From Longitalea luteola (GTDB lineage Bacteria; Bacteroidota; Bacteroidia; Chitinophagales; Chitinophagaceae): DNA of 64,000 nucleotides. The notes under the pieces are model-generated. The model worked only from the letters and a program-made list of their open reading frames with translations, had not been told where the DNA came from and did not search any database. Below, one piece after another: positions 8,172 through 16,639 of the stretch (position 1 is the first letter of the stretch; every line of letters begins with the position of its first letter). Location of the stretch: contig NZ_JAFIQX010000001.1 in NCBI RefSeq assembly GCF_017356035.1, forward strand, positions 868,001 through 932,000, in the 5' to 3' direction. Position numbers and translations under genes: made by a program.

Positions 8172-8762
8172 TCATTCTGATGTTCCGCCTGATTGCTGAT
8201 TTTTTAGTGCGTCAAGATCAGCCTTCAATAAATTCAGGTTGATATCAATTCGATTCGCCATAACAACAAGCCTTTCGAGGGTTTCTTTAAGTAAATCGAG
8301 TGCAACTTTTTCGTGTTCGGCTTTTTCTGCTCTTAGTTCTGCGTCCTTTAGATATTTCTCCCTGTCAGCGATCAATGTATTCAGCAATAATCGCTGATCT
8401 TTGTTCTCTGGGTCAAGCAACAAAATCCCGTCAGGCGTATTCAGTTTAATTTTTGGCGTCTCTGTTCTATATGAAGAACTGGTTTCCCGTGGACCAGTCC
8501 TTTGAGCTGCCGGTATCAGCATTTCTCCTTTTCCGGTTAAAATCCACTCTGCGCTTATCGAATATTCGCGCTGCAGGCGCTTTAGAAAAAGCTTGGTGAT
8601 TTTTTTCGAACGGCTTAAAATATCAGATACATAATTGGTAGCCTCATACCATAATTTGGTTGCAATAGCTTCATTAGTAAGCTTTTCCTTGTCTGGGTTC
8701 GCAAGATTTTCTTCGTTTTTTATAGATTCTATCGCTATTTTTAATCGATCTACCGCGTCCAT
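8172..8762 (-). CDS. CI-like helix-turn-helix regulator with coiled-coil tail
   Basis: 196 residues, ATG at 8762. Residues 1-85 resemble the DNA-binding domain of phage CI-type repressors, ending with the family signature SAEWILTGKGEML. A polar linker follows, and residues 115-190 are a predicted coiled coil (ADREKYLKDAELRAEKAEHE... NLNLLKADLDALKN), likely used for oligomerisation instead of a LexA-type peptidase domain. No Ser-Lys autocleavage motifs are seen, so it should not be SOS-cleavable. It is divergent from two tiny plus-strand ORFs, with three ATCGATTT boxes in the shared promoter region, resembling a phage-type switch. Confidence 0.75.
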   Translation of the reverse strand: MDAVDRLKIAIESIKNEENLANPDKEKLTNEAIATKLWYEATNYVSDILSRSKKITKLFLKRLQREYSISAEWILTGKGEMLIPAAQRTGPRETSSSYRTETPKIKLNTPDGILLLDPENKDQRLLLNTLIADREKYLKDAELRAEKAEHEKVALDLLKETLERLVVMANRIDINLNLLKADLDALKNQQSGGTSE

Positions 8763-8770
8763 TTAATTAA

Positions 8771-8827
8771 GTATCGATTTATAAATTTTGTCGGGAAAAT
8801 CGATGTGCATGCACTTTGTATCGATTT
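8771..8827. promoter_or_regulatory. Three ATCGATTT boxes, candidate operators of the CI-like regulator
   Basis: GTATCGATTT occurs at 8771-8780 and 8818-8827, and the inverted form AAAATCGATG at 8796-8805. All lie in the 141-bp divergent promoter region between the regulator (start 8762) and the tiny ORF at 8904. The even spacing (22-25 bp) suggests cooperative binding and autorepression. A possible Bacteroidota -33/-7 pair (TTTG at 8815, TATATTTA near 8835) for the plus strand overlaps the third box. Confidence 0.5.
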
Positions 8828-8903
8828 TTCGACTTATATTTAATCCCGAAATGATCCGAGTATAAATACATAAGCAATATAGCAAATAACGACAGCAGAT
8901 TTG

Positions 8904-9011
8904 ATGGCCATACGACCTTCTTGTGAAGGCATGCCGTCAAAATGCTTTTATGATCTGGTCGGTTATGAGCAGGTCATACAGTCAACAGCTTCGGAACCTG
9001 GAACCGGTTAA
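8904..9011 (+). CDS. Tiny ORF divergent from the CI-like regulator (35 aa)
   Basis: ATG at 8904 and TAA ending at 9011 encode MAIRPSCEGMPSKCFYDLVG and 15 more residues. It is the first open frame downstream of the divergent promoter region. Codon use looks unremarkable and no family is recognised. Support is positional only: it lies in a unit that ends at a convincing terminator (9484-9505). It could also be untranslated leader. Confidence 0.35.
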   Translation: MAIRPSCEGMPSKCFYDLVGYEQVIQSTASEPGTG

Positions 9012-9071
9012 GTTTGTTGACAAGTGCTGCTTTATGTAAATCCAAGTCGGGAAGGAAGGAAGATAAATAAA

Positions 9072-9335
9072 ATGTCAGAAATAGCCCGGTTTTTAGCGGG
9101 TTACTTTGATATTTCATTTTTAGTGGCACAACTGGCTAGGATATCGCAAATGGGTGAACGAGATTGTGTGCATTCTACATATACTCAAATAGGTTACCTG
9201 GGTTCTGGCGTTTTAATAAGAGTGGTGCAAGGTATGCAGGATGAGATCGAAAAAGAAGCGTTAGGAATTGGAGATCATCATAGAGCGGGGTATTTTGAAA
9301 GCCTGTGTGACGGCTTCATTCGGGTGGGCCTATGA
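9072..9335 (+). CDS. Small hypothetical protein (87 aa)
   Basis: I chose ATG 9072 over an upstream in-frame start at 9024 because a purine-rich GGAAGGAAGG lies about 13 bases before it. The protein (MSEIARFLAGYFDISFLVAQ...) is a mixed hydrophobic/acidic sequence with no recognised domain. It follows the tiny ORF at 8904 in the same direction and ends about 150 bp before a rho-independent terminator. Together with the divergent CI-like gene this resembles a small phage-remnant or toxin-type switch, but that is inference. Confidence 0.45.
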   Translation: MSEIARFLAGYFDISFLVAQLARISQMGERDCVHSTYTQIGYLGSGVLIRVVQGMQDEIEKEALGIGDHHRAGYFESLCDGFIRVGL

Positions 9336-9483
9336 CGTGAGATGAACTTTAAATTTTCCGAACTAAGTGTTTACTTGTAAATACCTATAGGGGTTGTGTT
9401 GTATTCTTAAAACTTTTCCTTTTTTTTTGTTGTCACACTTTTATAGACCGGGTGTTTATAACCTATATTTGGCAAAATAGTGC

Positions 9484-9505
9484 AGCAAAAATGTTGCTTT
9501 TTTTT
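9484..9505 (+). terminator. Rho-independent terminator of the small plus-strand unit
   Basis: A 5-bp stem AGCAA / TTGCT with a 5-base loop is followed directly by an eight-T run. It lies downstream of the small ORFs at 8904-9335 and supports their being transcribed. Confidence 0.6.
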
Positions 9506-9647
9506 GCTCTTCCCCAACCAGACGATCTATTCCCCTCTAATTTGTTCGGCTTTGATATACATGCGATTAGGAGCAGTTTTGTTTCAGTGGGCGGTACTTA
9601 TTATTATGCTTACATAATAAAAGTTTGTCAATAAACGGCAAAAAAAA

Positions 9648-9674
9648 GCCAGCTGGGGATTACAATCAGCTGGC
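9648..9674 (-). terminator. Rho-independent terminator of the small membrane protein gene
   Basis: A perfect 8-bp stem GCCAGCTG / CAGCTGGC has an 11-base loop. On the minus strand it is followed by an eight-T run (A-run 9640-9647 on plus). It lies 20 bp after the stop of the gene ending at 9695. Confidence 0.8.
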
Positions 9675-9694
9675 TGGATGGGCGCTCCATCATG

Positions 9695-9970
9695 TTAGCG
9701 GGAGATAAAACTATTGAGTACACCGCCAAGTAAACCAATAGCATAGATCACCTTGATAACAATTTCGATGGCACCGCACATCTTATCATAAAAACTGGGT
9801 TTACAAAAACCCGGATAAGGCTCCTTTCGGGGGGCCTTTTTGTTGTCAGGAACCGGGGACGGCTCATTTTCGGGTCCGCCTACCTGAAAGGTAAAATGCG
9901 ATCTTTCATGTTGGTATTCGCGTTGCGCGCGAATAACAATAATAGTTACATACGTAACTGTCATAATCAT
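9695..9970 (-). CDS. Small hypothetical protein with C-terminal membrane segment (91 aa)
   Basis: ATG at 9970, with a second in-frame ATG at 9964. Residues 1-13 are hydrophobic, about 25-62 are polar and proline/charge rich (PENEPSPVPDNKKAPRKEP), and residues 68-88 form one hydrophobic helix (IEIVIKVIYAIGLLGGVLNS). No family is recognised. A strong terminator follows immediately, which supports a real gene. Base composition and the accessory surroundings fit a lineage-specific gene. Confidence 0.55.
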   Translation of the reverse strand: MIMTVTYVTIIVIRAQREYQHERSHFTFQVGGPENEPSPVPDNKKAPRKEPYPGFCKPSFYDKMCGAIEIVIKVIYAIGLLGGVLNSFISR

Positions 9971-11063
9971 TCATTTTTGTTGGTTAAAAATAATTCCACC
10001 TAACCTCTGGTTACAGGTTACCTGGCATTACTTAATAACCATTCAGGCTCGAACTGAATGAAAAGGATCCCCGGATTGCAGAACCGGAAAAAGTGTTGAA
10101 TAATAGTTGGATGGTGCTGACGATAAGGTATGATAGTGGAGAAGAAAATGTCCAAATAGATATTTAAGGTCTGCGTGATAATAATGGTGTAAAATTATGA
10201 CACATAATTCAAATGGTTGGTTGGTACGTCAATTCAGGACAGGATAAGATACTCATGCGCCAATTATGATTTAAAGATCCTAATTGGTAGATAAAGTTAT
10301 TATCAATTGCTTTGATAGCAGTTTTTCAGTGGCATGGCAGCAGATCGTTTCTTCTATAGGTCTATGTTCCATTGCTAAATATAACCTAAACAATAGTTCA
10401 TTTCCGTTATTTCAAAGAGCAAGTATTTCTCCCTTCAGAATCCATCAAATCACGTAGTTAAATGTAATATCCCTTTCAGTATCTTGAAACAGCGTCGGTG
10501 AGCATTCAAAATCATTGGCTTGACTCAATGCAAGCCTTATTGGTTACGCAGATGCGTGTACAGTGTTTAAAATCAGGAGAAGATATCGCAATTAGAAAAA
10601 AGAACTATCAAAGTTAAAAGGAAGTTCTGATCTTCAGACCGTTTGTGCGTTAAAAAATTTTTTATAATCTCCTAGTACTCAGGTTATATAAATATAGTTT
10701 TAGAATTAATTAAAATAGTTTCATTTTGAACTGTTATATGGCTCATTTCAGACTTGCTTATGCTCATTCCCGTTCCATTTATGTTATTTGTGTTCAATTA
10801 TGTTATGAAAACGCTTTGTGAATCAGAACGGTCAATGCAACTGAACTTAACCATACCTGATAGCGGTCATTGTACAGACCGCGCCAATAACCGTACTTTG
10901 TAAGATCATTGCTCTGCACTTTATTGATGCTTCCCATTCATTCCAATAGCCACATTATTCCAATGTTTTAATTTTTTCCGCTGAAAACTATCCTGCCCGC
11001 TGATACCAAATGCAACCGGTAGTCATTGTTTACCATTATTTGTAAATCTCAAATCTTTCAGTT
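9971..11063. other. 1.1-kb region without a supported gene; possible gene remnants
   Basis: Both strands are broken into short frames. Two stretches read like protein remnants without usable starts: 10039-10167 plus (ends NNSWMVLTIRYDSGEENVQI) and about 10463-10620 plus (contains IQNHWLDSMQALLVTQMRVQ). This is weak evidence for decayed genes. The 3' end holds the promoter and leader of the propeller gene at 11064. No RNA gene is recognised. Confidence 0.4.
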
Positions 11064-13961
11064 ATGAGGAACATGCTACTATTCAAAAAATCATTTCTAT
11101 TTGTCTTTCTTCTTTGTACGTCTGCCATTTCTTTTGGTCAGGTCGTTGAAAAATGGGTAAAAAGGCAAAACGGCGATGCCAATTCTTTTAACCAGGCCAA
11201 TGGGCTGGTGGTGGACCGTAATGGCAATGTGATTGTAACGGGTGTTAGCGCCGGTGTAGGTACCAATAACGACTATACCACCATTAAGTATGATGACGAT
11301 GGAGATAAAAAATGGCTAAAAAGATATAACGGACCGGGAAACAGTGTAGACAGAGCAGTTGCCATAGCCACAGACCGCAATTGCAATCTGTATGTAACAG
11401 GTTGGAGCACCGGCAGCGGAACAGGTTTGGATTTTGCAACCATTAAGTATGATGATGACGGAGACACAAAGTGGGTCAAAAGATATAACGGACCAGGTAA
11501 TGGAATAGACCAGGCGTTTGCCATAACTGTGGATAAAGATGGAAACGTGTATGTAACCGGTACAAGCACCGGCAGCGGAACGGCTGGCGATATTACCACT
11601 ATCAAATACGATGACGATGGCGATACCAAATGGGTAAAAAGGTATAACGGTCCTGGTAATGGCGCCGATCAGGCAACAGCCATTGCTGTAGATAAAAACG
11701 GTAATGTATATGTAACGGGGTTTAGCACCGGTCTTGGAACGGGCGGCGATTATACCACTATCAAATACGACGATGATGGTGATTTGCAATGGGTACAAAG
11801 GTTTAATGGTGCTTTTAATGACCTGGATATCGCAAAAGCACTGGCTCTGGACGACAATGGCAATGTATATGTAACGGGTTTTTCCACGACAGACGTGGGT
11901 GAAGATGGAAATCCAACCGCCATTGTGACGATCAAATACAATACTGCCGGGAACCAGCAATGGTTGGTAACTTACCAGGGCCAGGCCCATAACGAAGGAA
12001 ATGCCATAGCGGTGGATCGCTCCGGCAATGTGTACCTGACAGGGGTAAGCGGTCCGAGAGACCTGGATCCTGTCAATGATTATGTGACTATCAAATACAA
12101 TGCGGCCGGTGCACAGCAGTGGGCATCGCTCTTTGAAGGCGTTGGAGAACTGGGTGCCCAGGGTGGAGAAGGCGCCACTGACCTTGTGCTCGATTCAGCG
12201 GCTAACGTATATATTACCGGAGGCATCGCCGTACAGGATACGTTTCATTTTGCTACCGTTAAATACAATACCAATGGGGTGCAGCAATGGTTTGCGATTT
12301 TTGAAGGCCCCGCGGCGAACGCTATTGGTTTAGACAAAGAGGGTAACGTATATATTACTGGCAGGAGCGATCTGGACTTTAGTACTATTAAATACGATCC
12401 GGCCGGTATGCAGGAGTGGGTACAAAGGTATAACAACCGGGCCGGAGGTCCTGACCGTGCGAATGCCCTGGCCGTTGATAAACATGGCAATGTTCACGTA
12501 ACCGGTGCTATCAGCCGGCTTAAAACCGGTTTAGACTATACCACCTATAAATACGACAACAATGCAAACAGAATATGGAAAAAAACATACAATGGCACCG
12601 GAAATGGTTCCGACGAGGCTACAGCCATGGCGCTGGATGCGAATGGAAATGTGTATGTAACGGGACAGAGCGAGGGCATGGGAACAGGTAACGACTTTGC
12701 CACTGTTAAATATGACGAAGCGGGAAACACCCAATGGGTAAAAAGGTATAATGGTCCCGGTAATGGTTTCGATCAGGCAAGGGCTATTGCGGTGGACAAA
12801 AGCGGAAATGTGTATGTAACGGGACCGAGTGGCGGTATTGGAACCGGCAGCGATTATGCTACTATTAAATACGATAAAGATGGAAATACAAGATGGATAA
12901 GACGATTTAATGGTCCATTTAATTTTATCGACGAATCAAATGCCATTGCCGTGGACGAGAACGGGAATGTGTATGTAACAGGATCAAGTTATGCAAGTGG
13001 TATTTCGGGAGACTATGCTACTGTTAAGTATGATGCCAATGGAAATGAACAGTGGGTGGCCAGGTATAACGGCCCGGAAAATTTTTCCGATGTGGCCACT
13101 GCCCTGGTAACGGACGCATTTGGCAATGTGTATGTAACCGGGCGTAGCTATGGCATTGGCACCGGCAGCGATTATGCTACAATTAAGTATAATACAGCAG
13201 GCGTTCAGCAGTGGGTGGCAAGGTTTCATACCCCTTCTATTTTCTTCGACGATGAAGCCAGGGACATAGCCATAGACGCTTCAGGTAATGTGTATGTGAC
13301 CGGACGAAGTGGGGGTGACTACGGCACTGTTAAGTACAACAATGCCGGCGTACAGCAATGGGCAAGTTTGTATAATGGCCCCGCTAATTCTTTCGATATT
13401 GCAGCAGCGCTGGAACTGGATACTGCAGGTAACGTTTATGTTACGGGCAGCAGCATGAGCGGCAATACCGATAATTCTCAAGACTATGCGACCATTAAGT
13501 ACAATGCAGCCGGCGTACAGCAATGGGTGGCCAGGTATGACGGACCGGGCAATGGCGCCGATAACGCAACTGCCATCGACCTTGATAATGATGGCAATGT
13601 GTATGTAACAGGTAGGAGCTTCGGCAATGGAACCAACTTCGATTATGCCACCATCAAGTATGAGCAAACACCACTCATAACCACCCGGTTGGCCACCAAT
13701 CCTGAGCAACCAGGATTCGCTAAACTAAGTGTAAAAGCTTTCCCGAATGCATTTACAGAATACATCAACCTGCAGTGGAGCGGGAGTGATAAACCAGTAA
13801 CTATTACGATCACCGATCTGCTTGGCAGACTGGTGGAAAAAAGAACCAGCCTTGCCTCCAGTGGTACCCTACAGACCGGCTATCAGTTCAGACCGGGCGT
13901 TTACCTGGCAGAAATAGTGCAGGGGCCCGAGAAAGTGGTATTGAAGCTTGTTAAAAAGTAA
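11064..13961 (+). CDS. SBBP beta-propeller repeat protein with T9SS C-terminal sorting domain
   Basis: 965 residues. Signal peptide 1-25 (KKSFLFVFLLCTSAISFGQ) is followed by sixteen about 52-residue SBBP repeats up to about residue 865. Each has the pattern A-x-A-[IL]-x-[VL]-D-x-x-GNVYVTG, then DYATIKY[ND]-x-[DA]-G-x-x-QW. The last about 80 residues (AFPNAFTEYINLQWSGSDKP to VVLKLVKK) form a type A T9SS sorting domain, so the protein should cross the outer membrane through PorSS and be attached or released. Several repeats are almost identical, suggesting recent expansion or gene conversion. It is monocistronic with its own terminator. The ligand is unknown. Confidence 0.93.
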   Translation: MRNMLLFKKSFLFVFLLCTSAISFGQVVEKWVKRQNGDANSFNQANGLVVDRNGNVIVTGVSAGVGTNNDYTTIKYDDDGDKKWLKRYNGPGNSVDRAVAIATDRNCNLYVTGWSTGSGTGLDFATIKYDDDGDTKWVKRYNGPGNGIDQAFAITVDKDGNVYVTGTSTGSGTAGDITTIKYDDDGDTKWVKRYNGPGNGADQATAIAVDKNGNVYVTGFSTGLGTGGDYTTIKYDDDGDLQWVQRFNGAFNDLDIAKALALDDNGNVYVTGFSTTDVGEDGNPTAIVTIKYNTAGNQQWLVTYQGQAHNEGNAIAVDRSGNVYLTGVSGPRDLDPVNDYVTIKYNAAGAQQWASLFEGVGELGAQGGEGATDLVLDSAANVYITGGIAVQDTFHFATVKYNTNGVQQWFAIFEGPAANAIGLDKEGNVYITGRSDLDFSTIKYDPAGMQEWVQRYNNRAGGPDRANALAVDKHGNVHVTGAISRLKTGLDYTTYKYDNNANRIWKKTYNGTGNGSDEATAMALDANGNVYVTGQSEGMGTGNDFATVKYDEAGNTQWVKRYNGPGNGFDQARAIAVDKSGNVYVTGPSGGIGTGSDYATIKYDKDGNTRWIRRFNGPFNFIDESNAIAVDENGNVYVTGSSYASGISGDYATVKYDANGNEQWVARYNGPENFSDVATALVTDAFGNVYVTGRSYGIGTGSDYATIKYNTAGVQQWVARFHTPSIFFDDEARDIAIDASGNVYVTGRSGGDYGTVKYNNAGVQQWASLYNGPANSFDIAAALELDTAGNVYVTGSSMSGNTDNSQDYATIKYNAAGVQQWVARYDGPGNGADNATAIDLDNDGNVYVTGRSFGNGTNFDYATIKYEQTPLITTRLATNPEQPGFAKLSVKAFPNAFTEYINLQWSGSDKPVTITITDLLGRLVEKRTSLASSGTLQTGYQFRPGVYLAEIVQGPEKVVLKLVKK

Positions 13962-14044
13962 GTTACCGTAAAGGACAAAAGGGTTACTCGCCAATTGTTT
14001 CCAGGGCTATACAGTAATGGCTCATACATATCTTTAATAATGCG

Positions 14045-14066
14045 CCCCGGCGGTAAACCGTCGGGG
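14045..14066 (+). terminator. Terminator of the SBBP protein gene
   Basis: A 9-bp stem CCCCGGCGG / CCGTCGGGG (one G-T pair) with loop TAAA is followed by TTGTCTTT, 83 bp after the stop codon. Confidence 0.65.
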
Positions 14067-14252
14067 TTGTCTTTGCACGCTCTGCCGATGCGCTAAGTCA
14101 CAAACTGATTCGATATAAAATAATTGATCAATATCGATTGGCAATAGCGGAACTCAGTGATGCTTAGCAGTTAAAAATTACTAACGGCGTTCTATGGTGA
14201 CCGAGAGCGTGACCTTTAAATCTTCCTTAAAGCAAAAAAGATATTTATAAAA

Positions 14253-14288
14253 AAAGCTGAAACCCTTATCTCTAAAGATTTCAGCTTT
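14253..14288 (-). terminator. Terminator downstream of tRNA-Gly
   Basis: A 10-bp inverted repeat AAAGCTGAAA / TTTCAGCTTT is followed on the minus strand by a run of seven T. It lies two bases after the 3' end of the tRNA. Confidence 0.8.
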
Positions 14289-14289
14289 G

Positions 14290-14362
14290 AGCGGAAGACG
14301 CGGTTCGAACGCGCGACCTGAAGCTTGGGAAGCTTCCACTCTACCAACTGAGCTACTTCCGC
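14290..14362 (-). tRNA. tRNA-Gly (anticodon CCC)
   Basis: On the minus strand, acceptor GCGGAAG pairs with CTTCCGC. The D stem is GCTC/GAGT, the anticodon stem GAAGC/GCTTC has loop TTCCCAA, and the T stem GCGCG/CGCGT has loop TTCGAAC. Bases 34-36 are CCC, reading GGG glycine codons. The 3' CCA is not encoded. The discriminator is the T at 14290. A terminator follows at once. Confidence 0.95.
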
Positions 14363-14369
14363 TTATTTC

Positions 14370-14397
14370 ATCCGCCGAAGTCTTGGCGTAGGCGGAT
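14370..14397. repeat. Palindromic repeat ATCCGCC...GGCGGAT
   Basis: A 7-bp inverted repeat has a 14-base interior GAAGTCTTGGCGTA. It lies between TolC and the tRNA. A similar TCCGCCAAAGGCG...GCGGA block lies at about 54770-54786, suggesting a REP-like family. Confidence 0.45.
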
Positions 14398-14438
14398 TCT
14401 TTAAACTAAGTTAAGAAAAAAGTAAATTCAATGATCAA

Positions 14439-15782
14439 CTACCACAACGGTTTTCCCTGATAGTAATCAAGAATTTTAGTGCGAAGCACATAATCGTACC
14501 GGGCGATAATGAGATTCACATTAGCCCGGTCTAAATTGTTTTTGGCTATGAGGAAGTCCACCACGGTAGAAGCACCTGCATAATAACGGGCTTCTGCCGC
14601 ACGGGATGATTCTGCATATGCCGTCACCTGGTCAACCAGGGCCTGGTATTTGTTCTTCGCTGCCGTCATATTCACAAAATCCCTTTCTATGGCCTGCTTT
14701 AATTGGATCTGCCGGGTCTTCGCGGTATACGCTGCACTTTTAAGATCAATTTTCGCAAGCGCTATCTGGTTGCGGAACCGGAAATTATTGAAGATAGGAA
14801 TGCTAATACCCAGGCCAACATACGTGCGGTAGTTGTTGCTGAGTTGGTCATAATATTCAATTTTCTGCGCTGCTGAATCCCTGGCGGTACTGGAATACGG
14901 TGTATAAAAGCCAGCGCCCAGGTCAAGCGAAGGAAACAGGTTTCCGCGTGCAGCCTGCACGGCCTTTTCAGCGCTTTTCGTACGCAGGTCCGCCGCTTTA
15001 ATGATTGCCAGTTGCTGCTGCGCGATCTGGTAGATGCTATCGGGCGTAGTGGCGTAATTCAGTTCCAGCTGGTCGGCCCGTAAACTTTCTACCTGCAGGT
15101 CCTTATTGTACGGCACATTCATTAATTGTGACAACGACAGGCGGGCTGCTTCGAGGTTGTTCTGGTTATTGATCACGCTCAGTTTGTTATCGGCGAGCTG
15201 CCCCCGCATATCTGTAAGGTCTGAAGGTTTTATGGCGCCCTCTTCGTTCATCGTTTCCAGCCGTTCTACCTGTTTGCGGGTTACATCGGCCTGCGTTTGC
15301 GCCTGCTTCAGCAGGTCGGTACTGGTGAGAATTTGCAGATAGGCCAGTATCACATCCAGCATCAATTGGTCTTTTTGCTGCTGCAGTTCCATTTTACTGG
15401 CTTCATAAGCGTATTGACTGCTCTTTAACGTATTCAATAACCGCAATCCGTTGAAGAGCGTTACGCCGCTTGACAAGGAATAACTGCCGGAGGTTTGTTG
15501 CTGGTTCACATAGCTGTTCGTGCTGAGGTCAATGCTACGGCCCTGGTTAAGCGTGTGGTCAATTTGACCGTTGAGATTCGGTAACATATTGGCCTTCGAC
15601 TGACGCCATGAAACAGCGGCGCGCTGCATATCGAGGTCACTTTGCTTCACATCCAGGTTATTGGCAAAAGCCGTTTGCACACATTCCTGCAACGACAATG
15701 GGCGACCGGTAATGCTTTGCGCCCGGCCGTCCATGTACATCATCATGGCTATACTCCCTAATATGAATAATTTTCTTATCAT
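14439..15782 (-). CDS. TolC-family outer-membrane efflux protein
   Basis: 447 residues with signal peptide MIRKLFILGSIAMMMYMDGRAQ. Two OEP repeats are visible: LSLQECVQTAFANNLDVKQS at the start and, after the midpoint, the second half beginning TTPDSIYQIAQQQLAIIKAA. Long alpha-helical stretches (KLSVINNQNNLEAARLSLSQ; RQIQLKQAIERDF) and the terminal YYAGASTVVDFLIAKNNL fit the trimeric channel family. It is the last gene of the export cluster, after the ATPase at 15977 with a 194-bp repeat-filled gap. It should provide the outer-membrane duct for the adaptor and FtsX permeases. Confidence 0.92.
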   Translation of the reverse strand: MIRKLFILGSIAMMMYMDGRAQSITGRPLSLQECVQTAFANNLDVKQSDLDMQRAAVSWRQSKANMLPNLNGQIDHTLNQGRSIDLSTNSYVNQQQTSGSYSLSSGVTLFNGLRLLNTLKSSQYAYEASKMELQQQKDQLMLDVILAYLQILTSTDLLKQAQTQADVTRKQVERLETMNEEGAIKPSDLTDMRGQLADNKLSVINNQNNLEAARLSLSQLMNVPYNKDLQVESLRADQLELNYATTPDSIYQIAQQQLAIIKAADLRTKSAEKAVQAARGNLFPSLDLGAGFYTPYSSTARDSAAQKIEYYDQLSNNYRTYVGLGISIPIFNNFRFRNQIALAKIDLKSAAYTAKTRQIQLKQAIERDFVNMTAAKNKYQALVDQVTAYAESSRAAEARYYAGASTVVDFLIAKNNLDRANVNLIIARYDYVLRTKILDYYQGKPLW

Positions 15783-15804
15783 TATCGTTTGCGTTCTTTA
15801 AGGG

Positions 15805-15976
15805 TCAATGTTCAATAGCGAATGGTCAATGGTGAATGGTCAATGGTGAATGGTCAATGGTGAATGGTGAGTATTCCTACAGCCAAAGTTAATAACCGGT
15901 CTTGCGCCGCCTGAAATTCATTGCCGTTCCCCAATTGTATTTCATTATTGCATCATCACATTATCACATTATCAAA
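15805..15976. repeat. Composite repeat cassette (copy 1) between ATPase and TolC
   Basis: Heptads of the CAATGGT/GAATGGT family (about 15808-15870) are followed by a unique-looking core AATAACCGGTCTTGCGCCG...TCATTGCC (about 15890-15926). Octads (ATCACATT, plus-strand view) follow and run into the stop codon of the ATPase at 15977. The same order recurs at about 16850-17022. Confidence 0.8.
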
Positions 15977-16639
15977 TTAGTTTTCAATTCGTCCATCCAG
16001 CAAGTTTATAATATGCGATCCATAGCCGGCATTCTTTTCCGAATGGGTTACCTGTATAATGGTTACGCCTTCTTTATTCAGCTGTTTGAACAGATCCATG
16101 ATCTCTTCGCCTTGTTTTGAGTTCAGGTTACCGGTTGGTTCATCGGCCAGTAACAGTTTGGGTTTGGCGATCAGGGCGCGGGCAATACCTACCAGCTGCT
16201 GTTGTCCGCCCGAGAGCTGGTTAGGGAAGAGGTCTTTTTTACCAACGATATTGAAACGGTCGATCATATCGGCAACCATAGCCTTACGTTCGCCAGACTT
16301 AATATTCTGGTAAATGAGTGGCGTTTCAATATTTTCATACACGGTCAGTTCATCTATCAGGTGATATGCCTGAAACACGAAGCCTATATGCTGTTTGTAA
16401 ATTTGCGACCGTTGTTTTTCCTTCAGGTTGTGTACGGGCTGGTCCATAAAATGATATTCGCCTTCCGATGCATCATCGAGCATGCCCAGGATGTGCAGCA
16501 GGGTCGATTTACCTGAACCGGAGGGTCCCATGATGGAAACGAATTCTCCTTCTCTGATCGTCAGATTAATATCCTTTAAAATAAATGTGGGTTTACCGCC
16601 TACCTGGTACCATTTAGAGATGTGCTTCAGTTCGATCAT
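15977..16639 (-). CDS. ABC transporter ATP-binding protein, MacB/LolD type, with atypical signature
   Basis: 220 residues. Walker [10 protein letters not shown] (38-46), Q-loop VFQAYHL and Walker [10 protein letters not shown] are intact. The signature reads [14 protein letters not shown] instead of the usual LSGGQQQRVAIARA, and the D-loop is TGNLNS instead of TGNLDS. The catalytic Glu and switch His (VTHSEK) are kept, so it may be slow or asymmetric rather than dead. It sits between TolC and the permeases. Its promoter region carries two tandem 17-bp palindromes (16813-16851). The other ATPase of the cluster (24555-25232) is fully canonical. Confidence 0.93.
   Translation of the reverse strand: MIELKHISKWYQVGGKPTFILKDINLTIREGEFVSIMGPSGSGKSTLLHILGMLDDASEGEYHFMDQPVHNLKEKQRSQIYKQHIGFVFQAYHLIDELTVYENIETPLIYQNIKSGERKAMVADMIDRFNIVGKKDLFPNQLSGGQQQLVGIARALIAKPKLLLADEPTGNLNSKQGEEIMDLFKQLNKEGVTIIQVTHSEKNAGYGSHIINLLDGRIEN

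Larger units (their letters stand above)
9336..9694. other. Gap between convergent small genes
   Basis: No further gene is supported. It holds the plus-strand terminator at 9484-9505 and the minus-strand terminator at 9648-9674. A 60-codon open frame at 9452-9634 runs through the first terminator and is not considered a gene. Confidence 0.55.

Noticed and set aside
9452-9634. 60-codon plus-strand frame
   Set aside because: It contains the rho-independent terminator at 9484-9505 and has no recognisable features.
8172-9970. Prophage
   Set aside because: A CI-like regulator alone is insufficient; no integrase, terminase, capsid or attachment-site duplication was found around it.
11316-11990. 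Long minus-strand frames across the SBBP gene
   Set aside because: They are antisense shadows produced by the regular codon pattern of the repeats.
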